From assembly GCA_044375975.1 (NCBI GenBank), contig JBILLQ010000065.1:1-18961 (forward strand): a DNA stretch of 18,961 nt, read 5' to 3'. Position numbers and translations under genes: made by a program. The notes beneath the pieces are model-generated. The model searched no databases. It was given only the letters and a program-made list of their open reading frames with translations, and was not told the DNA's origin. The DNA is from UBA5018 sp044375975. Lineage in GTDB: Bacteria > Cyanobacteriota > Cyanobacteriia > PCC-6307 > Cyanobiaceae. Shown here piece by piece: positions 14,496 through 18,961 of this stretch. Position 1 is the stretch's first letter. Every line of letters begins with the position of its first letter.

Positions 14496-15658
14496 GCGCA
14501 ATCTCCTCGCTGCCCGCTCCTACCGATCTTCGCGACTTTCTTAAGTCGCAGGGCTGGTCTTTGCTAGAAGAAGCAATAGCCGCTCGCCTGTATGTTCTAG
14601 AGAACAAAGACTTTCCCCGCAGGCAGCTGGTATTTCCGATGGATGTATCGGCGCCAGACTATGTGGACTCGGCCCAAAGCGTCCTGGAAAAGATTTCTGA
14701 GTTAAGTGGGAGTGCGATTACTAGATTGCTTCCAAGAATCAAGTTTTTTAGAGACGATGTGGTGCGCTTCCGTGTGCACTCGGGCAATGCAGGCACCACC
14801 TTGCCCCTAAGCTTCGCCTCAACTCTTATCTATAGCACTGAAAAGTTATTGCGCGCGAGCGCCTGCACGGTACTTCGCCCGCGCCCGTATCATCCACGCC
14901 TCACGTTGACAGAGGCGGCCCAGTTCGTTGATAAGGCTAGATTTGGCCAGACCGAATGTGGTAGCTACATTATTCAGGTGGCTTGCCAGCTTAACGGCAT
15001 GGAGGCGCAGGGCGCGCTGGATCCAGATGGGCAGGTGCCATTTGTTCGACTGGTCACTGAGACGCTCAGTTGCGCCCTAGCGCAACTCGTGACCGCTATC
15101 GAAATGGATACTCTCGACCATTTTGTTGTGGAAGTACGAACTTCCCCAAGCCCTTTAGTGTCTTCAAATCTATGCGAAGCCCTTGTCGGAATGTACGACG
15201 AGGAGATTGATAATTCTTTGGATGTGAGCTTCGATTGGTCTGCGTTGCGACCGGCGACAAATGCTGCTGCGACTCTGATAAGGCTGCAGCGCGAGTATTT
15301 TTCAAGGATTGAAGAAGTTCGGAGAGAGCTAAAGCCTGTTGAAACAAGTGATGTTGAGACTTATATTGGTACGGTGGAACGTTTGGAGGGCGAAATGTCG
15401 TCCGATGGCCGACGCTCCGGCACTGTGGTACTGGCTCTATTGCCTCCAGGCGAAGGCGAGACCGTTCGTGCTCGAGCGATTCTTAACGCAGATGATTATG
15501 CAGTGGCCGACCGGGCTCACATGACCAGCGGAGCATACGTCCGCATAACGGGTCGCCTTAGGCCCGGAAGACAGCCGCGACAGATCACTGACATGGCGCG
15601 GTTTGAGCTTCTGCCTGGCAGCGAAACCGAGCAGTTGCAGCTACAGATATCAGGCTGA
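14492..15658 (+). CDS. Unrecognised partner of the DUF4365 protein
   Basis: 388 aa, not recognised. It overlaps the DUF4365 gene by 4 bp (ATGA), so it is almost certainly co-expressed with it. There is no signal peptide or transmembrane segment, so it is likely cytoplasmic. The N-terminal ~280 residues are mixed alpha/beta (LKSQGWSLLEEAIAARLYVL, LVFPMDVSAPDYVDSAQSVL). After about residue 288 the pattern changes to alternating strands (TYIGTVERLEGEMSSDGRRS, ARAILNADDYAVAD, GAYVRITGRLRPGR), which looks like a small OB-type barrel and could bind nucleic acid or a partner. That is a guess from strand pattern only. It could be a specificity subunit, an antitoxin or a sensor for the neighbouring nuclease. 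Confidence 0.75.
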   Translation: MSAISSLPAPTDLRDFLKSQGWSLLEEAIAARLYVLENKDFPRRQLVFPMDVSAPDYVDSAQSVLEKISELSGSAITRLLPRIKFFRDDVVRFRVHSGNAGTTLPLSFASTLIYSTEKLLRASACTVLRPRPYHPRLTLTEAAQFVDKARFGQTECGSYIIQVACQLNGMEAQGALDPDGQVPFVRLVTETLSCALAQLVTAIEMDTLDHFVVEVRTSPSPLVSSNLCEALVGMYDEEIDNSLDVSFDWSALRPATNAAATLIRLQREYFSRIEEVRRELKPVETSDVETYIGTVERLEGEMSSDGRRSGTVVLALLPPGEGETVRARAILNADDYAVADRAHMTSGAYVRITGRLRPGRQPRQITDMARFELLPGSETEQLQLQISG

Positions 15659-15772
15659 AATACAGCACGGTGGCTTTGCACCCTGAGTGAGGTTTAATGA
15701 ACAGGGATAGATCATGCGTAGCCACAATCTTATCCGGTGGTTGGACTAGCCCTTTGTCGCTAGTGACAAGCT

Positions 15773-15925
15773 GAAGGCCAGCCTGGCCGACGGCGAACGC
15801 AGCCTGCAGCGCTGGTTGGCTCTGGTGGGTAGCCAGGTGGTGCGGCTGCCGGCGGGGCCGCTACTAGATGCCAATCGACTGGCTGATCTGATCTGGCCCG
15901 GTTCAATCGTGGTGAAGTTCTGTAG
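15773..15925 (+). pseudogene. mobA 3'-end fragment (second copy)
   Basis: In frame this reads LKASLADGERSLQRWLALVG, then SQVVRLPAGPLLDANRLADL, against SLAAGERSLQRWLALVGSQA and PLLNANRPGDL in the intact mobA. A small insertion after the last Asp-Leu shifts the ending. Nothing of the N-terminal nucleotide-binding half is present. Several differences (VVRLPAGPLLDAN) look like a different mobA allele rather than decay of the local gene, so the fragment may have come from a related strain. Confidence 0.85.
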
Positions 15926-16331
15926 CAGGGGGGCCGCGGCCATGCAGACTTGGGCAAGGATCAGCTGATGCTGTTGCCCTAGGGCCCGGTGGGTGATCTG
16001 GAGAGAAACCCGCTGGAGCGCGGTCAGGGCATCACACGATTCGGGAATTACTGGGCCCCAGAGATGGGAGAACTGCCTTGGTCTACACACATGGGCTGAA
16101 TCATGGGCTCGACTGTGATCGCTTAGGCTGTGCAACCCAGTGGACATTGTGTAGCATTCTGAACATGTGGGTCTCGGACCCGTGAACCACGGTTATCCTG
16201 AATTGGTTTGTCGCGAGACCTTATGTTAGATCATGGCTATTTCAGGCCTGCCGAGGCCATTTCGGCGTGGTTCGCGGAAAGAAGTGGCTTGCAGTCCCTG
16301 ATTCATGGAACCACCCTAGAAAGCGTTAGAT
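15773..16331 (+). repeat. Direct repeat copy 2: mobA 3' end plus leader
   Basis: Co-linear with 11141-11638, with about 55 bp extra in the middle (near 15990-16045). Clear similarity stops at GCGTTAGAT (16323-16331), 39 bp before the AbiGi-like gene, just as copy 1 stops shortly before the TIR gene. Apart from the mobA fragment, the 712-bp gap 15659-16370 contains no gene I can support. Confidence 0.9.
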
Positions 16332-16370
16332 GCCGCGCGTGATACTGCGGCAAGTAACTAAAAACCCAAG

Positions 16371-17642
16371 ATGCGCTACAGGCACATGTCGTCCACGAAC
16401 ACTACGCGATTTGATCTATCAGATTATCTGATTCACTTTTTCCGCAATCTGGATATATGTAGTCACAATACACCAGCCGTGCCTGAGTCCATGGGGTTTT
16501 CTAATATCAATGAAGACACGAAGTGGACCGCAATCTTCATGCTTAGGTGTGCTATCCGGCATCAACTTCTGTGGGCTACTTGGTCATATCGAGGGGGCGC
16601 AAGAACTATCTACGGAAGGTGCCCGGCTGTTTGTTTCACCGAGATGCCTTTAGCCGCTTTTTTAGAATCAGGTTCGGCCCGTGCGGCCAGAGGGGAAGCT
16701 ATGAGTTCTTATGCCCTCGTCTTCAACAAAAAGGGCATGTACAATATGGGAGCCAACCCCGTTATCTACGGATTAGATAATCGCATGGCCTGCATCCCAA
16801 GCGGGAGAGATGGAAAAGAGAGAGTTATAGATGAGGCCCTGTTGCCACTGTGCGAGCAGTATCGATACGTCACGTATAACCCCTCTTCTAATGGGCCAAT
16901 CGATTGGACACACGAGCGAGAATGGAGATGGCCGTATCGGGATTCTCGAGCTTCGTACGAGCAAAAAATGGAAGAAGATGGTATCGTTTCAGAACCAAGG
17001 GATATTCCCGGCTTGGATCTTACTTCGAGTCATTGCCATGGAATGGGCGTAGTCGTTCAAACAGATGAAGAAGCATACTGGATTGTATCTGATATTCTCT
17101 CTTTGACAGACCGCAAGCTGGTGAATCAGTGGCATTTCTCGTTCGTACTTGTTTCCTGCCGCCTTTTGCCCGCACAGCTAATGGAAACGGCGAGTCTACA
17201 ATGCGCTATTTCGAATGCCGTTGTAGATCTCTCCCCATACTTTTCCTTGACTTCAGCCCAAGCACAGGAGATAGGTGATCGCTTCGCCGACCTTGTCTGG
17301 GAGGTTGAAAATGCTCAATTATCTGTAGAAGTCGGTGAATTTGGCGGAGCGTGGTTGTGGATTCTTGATAACACAAGTGATCTTGCGCGTGCGCTACTAA
17401 AAATTGGACGCCTGCGTGTATCAAAAGACGGCAGATATCTAGCCGAGCTAAGCGAGTTCAATGACGGACGATCACTGCGACAACGTGAGGATATGGTTCA
17501 AGCTTTGGCTGCCTCGGCAGAAAGAGAGTTTGGGATTGAATGCGGATACTTTTCTGTACTCAATTCTGATAACTTCGATGATATGCCTTTCTTCTGCGGC
17601 GACCACCTAGGCAATCGAATGTTTTACAACGTTTCCTGGTAG
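16371..17642 (+). CDS. AbiGi-like abortive-infection type protein
   Basis: 423 aa. Residues 84-94 (CPAVCFTEMPL) and 114-133 (YALVFNK, then GANPVIYG) resemble the CF-x-D/E-x-PL and K...GANPV.Y motifs of AbiGi/DUF2971-related proteins. HEREWRW (181-187) fits the same group. These assignments are from memory and moderate in strength. The C-terminal ~130 residues (from about 290; FGGAWLWILDNTSDLARALL) form a separate domain, possibly DUF4427, also unverified. No membrane segment or signal peptide is seen, so it is likely cytoplasmic. The start could be Met1 (16371) or Met6 (16386). The gene stands alone right after leader copy 2. GTTAGATGCCGC before it and GCGGCATCTAGC after it are inverted repeats with one mismatch. 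Confidence 0.6.
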   Translation: MRYRHMSSTNTTRFDLSDYLIHFFRNLDICSHNTPAVPESMGFSNINEDTKWTAIFMLRCAIRHQLLWATWSYRGGARTIYGRCPAVCFTEMPLAAFLESGSARAARGEAMSSYALVFNKKGMYNMGANPVIYGLDNRMACIPSGRDGKERVIDEALLPLCEQYRYVTYNPSSNGPIDWTHEREWRWPYRDSRASYEQKMEEDGIVSEPRDIPGLDLTSSHCHGMGVVVQTDEEAYWIVSDILSLTDRKLVNQWHFSFVLVSCRLLPAQLMETASLQCAISNAVVDLSPYFSLTSAQAQEIGDRFADLVWEVENAQLSVEVGEFGGAWLWILDNTSDLARALLKIGRLRVSKDGRYLAELSEFNDGRSLRQREDMVQALAASAEREFGIECGYFSVLNSDNFDDMPFFCGDHLGNRMFYNVSW

Positions 17643-17648
17643 CCGCCA

Positions 17649-17711
17649 GCGGCATCTAGCAAGTCGTCCAATCGGACGCATTCCCGGTACCGCTTAACTA
17701 CAACATTAGAA
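17649..17711 (+). other. Degenerate attC-like site after the AbiGi-like gene (weak candidate)
   Basis: ATCTAGC (17654-17660) differs from RYYYAAC at one base. CGTCC-AATC-GGACG (17665-17678) forms a small hairpin. ATTAGAA (17705-17711) is a poor match to GTTRRRY. The main support is that GCGGCATCTAGC (17649-17660) complements the sequence at 16325-16336 in 11 of 12 positions. Confidence 0.25.
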
Positions 17712-18233
17712 GCTCTTGATCAACATGTCAATAAGTCTCTTGCGCAATTTAGCGATCCAAGCTCTGCCATGGCCAAGATCCGGCCGTGTCCCTTTCCGTG
17801 GATTCTCGCGGTGATCTTCAGCCTTGCCTGGCGATTTTACTCGAGCTGCAGCGGCGTGGGCGTTTCATTTCCTTGATCTATAGTGTCAACTTCGAGGCGA
17901 TTACAGGCAACTGCTGGCATCGAATCAGGGGCTGGATCTGATGCGGGGTAAGCTCGTAAAGCTGGCCTCCAGCCAGCTGCTGGAGGCGATGTTGACAACG
18001 GCCGAGGGGTGTCCGTTGATAGTACTGAGTTCGAAGCGTTATCCAGTCAGCAGGCCCATTTATGCCGGCTTCGGCAGCATGATTCACCGCGATCCCGCCG
18101 GGTTGCGATCGGTCTTAAGCGTGCTCAAGTTTCAGCCCTCAAAAAAGCTAAGCATCCATCAATTTAGCACCAGTTCCTGATTGAAGCACCGCTTCTTTGC
18201 GGCTGGCCGGTCGTCTTGTTTTTCGTGGCCATG
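17661..18233. other. Unassigned stretch between convergent genes
   Basis: I see no supported gene. A 79-aa plus-strand frame (17941-18180), a 69-aa minus-strand frame and a 35-residue hydrophobic frame (17769-17876) show no family resemblance. A small GAAGC-ACC-GCTTC hairpin lies near 18184-18196 and could end transcription of the minus-strand DUF4276 gene, but it has no good T-tract on that strand. Confidence 0.4.
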
Positions 18234-18881
18234 TCAGGTTGCGTCTCCCCAGGCTTGCAGCTTGCCTACCCACTCGTCGAAAGCCGGGCACTTGGCTCGG
18301 ATGGCGTCCATGCCAATGGATTCGGCGATTAGTGGACCATGCACCGTCTTGGAATAGACCCCTTCGAAGATGCGCTGGATGCGCTTGGAAGGCGCGGTCT
18401 CCGGGCTGTCGTTGATCTCTTCTGGGCTGGTAAATTCTTGGGCCACAGCTTCCAAGGCCCGCTTTGTTTCGTCATTCCAGCCATCTTCAACCCACTCAAA
18501 TGCCTGAGGATCGGTGAAGAGTAGCCCCTCGAATTCGTACATCTGCACGTAAGGAAGTACGAAGCGCGGATGGTACCCCCTGGTGGAACTTGCAACGCCT
18601 GCAAGGATGGCGGCCTCCAGTTCGGTACGGCTGCGCGCCGCCCGGTCTTTAAAGCCATAGAAGTCCACCAAGGTCGTTATCCTGTCTGCTTCGCTGTAGT
18701 GGAGCGAGATCTTTTTGGCCAGTCGGCCCACAGTCACATTCCCGCCACGATGGCGTCCCGACTTGGCGCTCAAAATAGTGCCATAAGCGCTGACGCCACT
18801 GGGCCGCAGGTAGGGTTCTAGGCAGCGGTTGACGAACTCAACCTCGGTGAGCCCTTCACAGATGATGCAGACCCTGATCAT
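18234..18881 (-). CDS. DUF4276 family protein, TOPRIM-like
   Basis: 215 aa, normal for the family. The N-terminal CIICEGLTEVEFV carries the EG-x-TE signature (Glu9, Glu13) of DUF4276/TOPRIM-like folds. LVDFYGF (Asp73) and PYVQMYEFEGLLFTD (Glu116, Glu118) are the other family hallmarks. Related proteins are typically encoded directly after an AAA/SMC-like ATPase and are thought to act with it as a nuclease, as in OLD-like systems. Nuclease activity here is inference. The ATG overlaps the stop of the upstream gene by 4 bp (ATGA), and AGGTGGAG about 10 bp before it is a good ribosome site. The operon enters from the right edge of the window. Confidence 0.88.
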   Translation of the reverse strand: MIRVCIICEGLTEVEFVNRCLEPYLRPSGVSAYGTILSAKSGRHRGGNVTVGRLAKKISLHYSEADRITTLVDFYGFKDRAARSRTELEAAILAGVASSTRGYHPRFVLPYVQMYEFEGLLFTDPQAFEWVEDGWNDETKRALEAVAQEFTSPEEINDSPETAPSKRIQRIFEGVYSKTVHGPLIAESIGMDAIRAKCPAFDEWVGKLQAWGDAT

Positions 18882-18961
18882 TTGGGCTGTTCTCCACCTA
18901 TCGCACTGTCCTTGTTGACCGGCTGGTTATCGCCCAGCCACGCAACTCCACCCGTGGCTTG
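18878..18961 (-). CDS. C-terminal end of the gene coupled to DUF4276 (5' partial)
   Basis: The minus strand is open from the window edge for 27 codons (VAWLGDNQPVNKDSAIGG) and ends in TGA at 18878-18880, overlapping the DUF4276 ATG. From what is known of DUF4276 pairs, this is most likely the end of an AAA ATPase gene, but the visible piece is too short to show any motif. Confidence 0.6.
   Translation of the reverse strand, partial: QATGGVAWLGDNQPVNKDSAIGGEQPK

Noticed and set aside
17769..17876. 35-residue hydrophobic open frame in the right intergenic stretch
   Set aside because: It could be a small membrane peptide, but there is no ribosome site, no repeat of it elsewhere and no family resemblance.

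Overview
The window looks like a chromosomal segment of a picocyanobacterium (Synechococcus/Cyanobium type). This is inferred from three things: the GC-rich core genes, a ferredoxin-type nitrate reductase (narB) beside cyanase (cynS) and mobA, and a giant surface protein ending in the cyanobacterial 'bluetail' C-terminal domain. No rRNA, tRNA, CRISPR array, integrase or transposase was found.

Left part (1-4469): the 3' part of a very long repetitive surface/secreted protein gene. Its start lies outside the window. It has two blocks of five FG-GAP/VCBS-like repeats separated by bacterial Ig-like modules. Next, all on the minus strand and downstream of narB, come two tandem DUF1254/DUF1214 exported proteins (4575-7527). 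The first one transcribed is broken by a frameshift at a G run.

Nitrogen/molybdenum block (7745-11288): cynS and narB lie in that order on the minus strand. mobA is divergent from cynS, 25 bp away. MobA makes the guanylylated molybdenum cofactor that nitrate reductase needs. Cyanase releases ammonia from cyanate. The block therefore serves use of oxidised and organic nitrogen.

Accessory region (11289-18961): lower-GC, defence-like cargo. It holds a TIR-domain protein, a DUF4236 membrane protein, a DUF4365 nuclease-like protein translationally coupled to an unrecognised 388-aa protein, an AbiGi-like protein, and on the minus strand a DUF4276 TOPRIM-like protein coupled to an upstream gene that runs off the window.

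The most interesting structure is a diverged direct repeat of about 0.5 kb: the mobA 3' end plus its downstream spacer. One copy ends just before the TIR gene and the other just before the AbiGi-like gene. Clear similarity between the copies ends at GCGTTAGA(C/T). That sequence resembles an integron attC 3' core box, and complementary RYYYAAC-like boxes lie at the ends of the TIR, DUF4236 and AbiGi-like genes. This suggests cassette-like insertion of defence genes downstream of mobA. No integrase is visible here, so the mechanism is inference.
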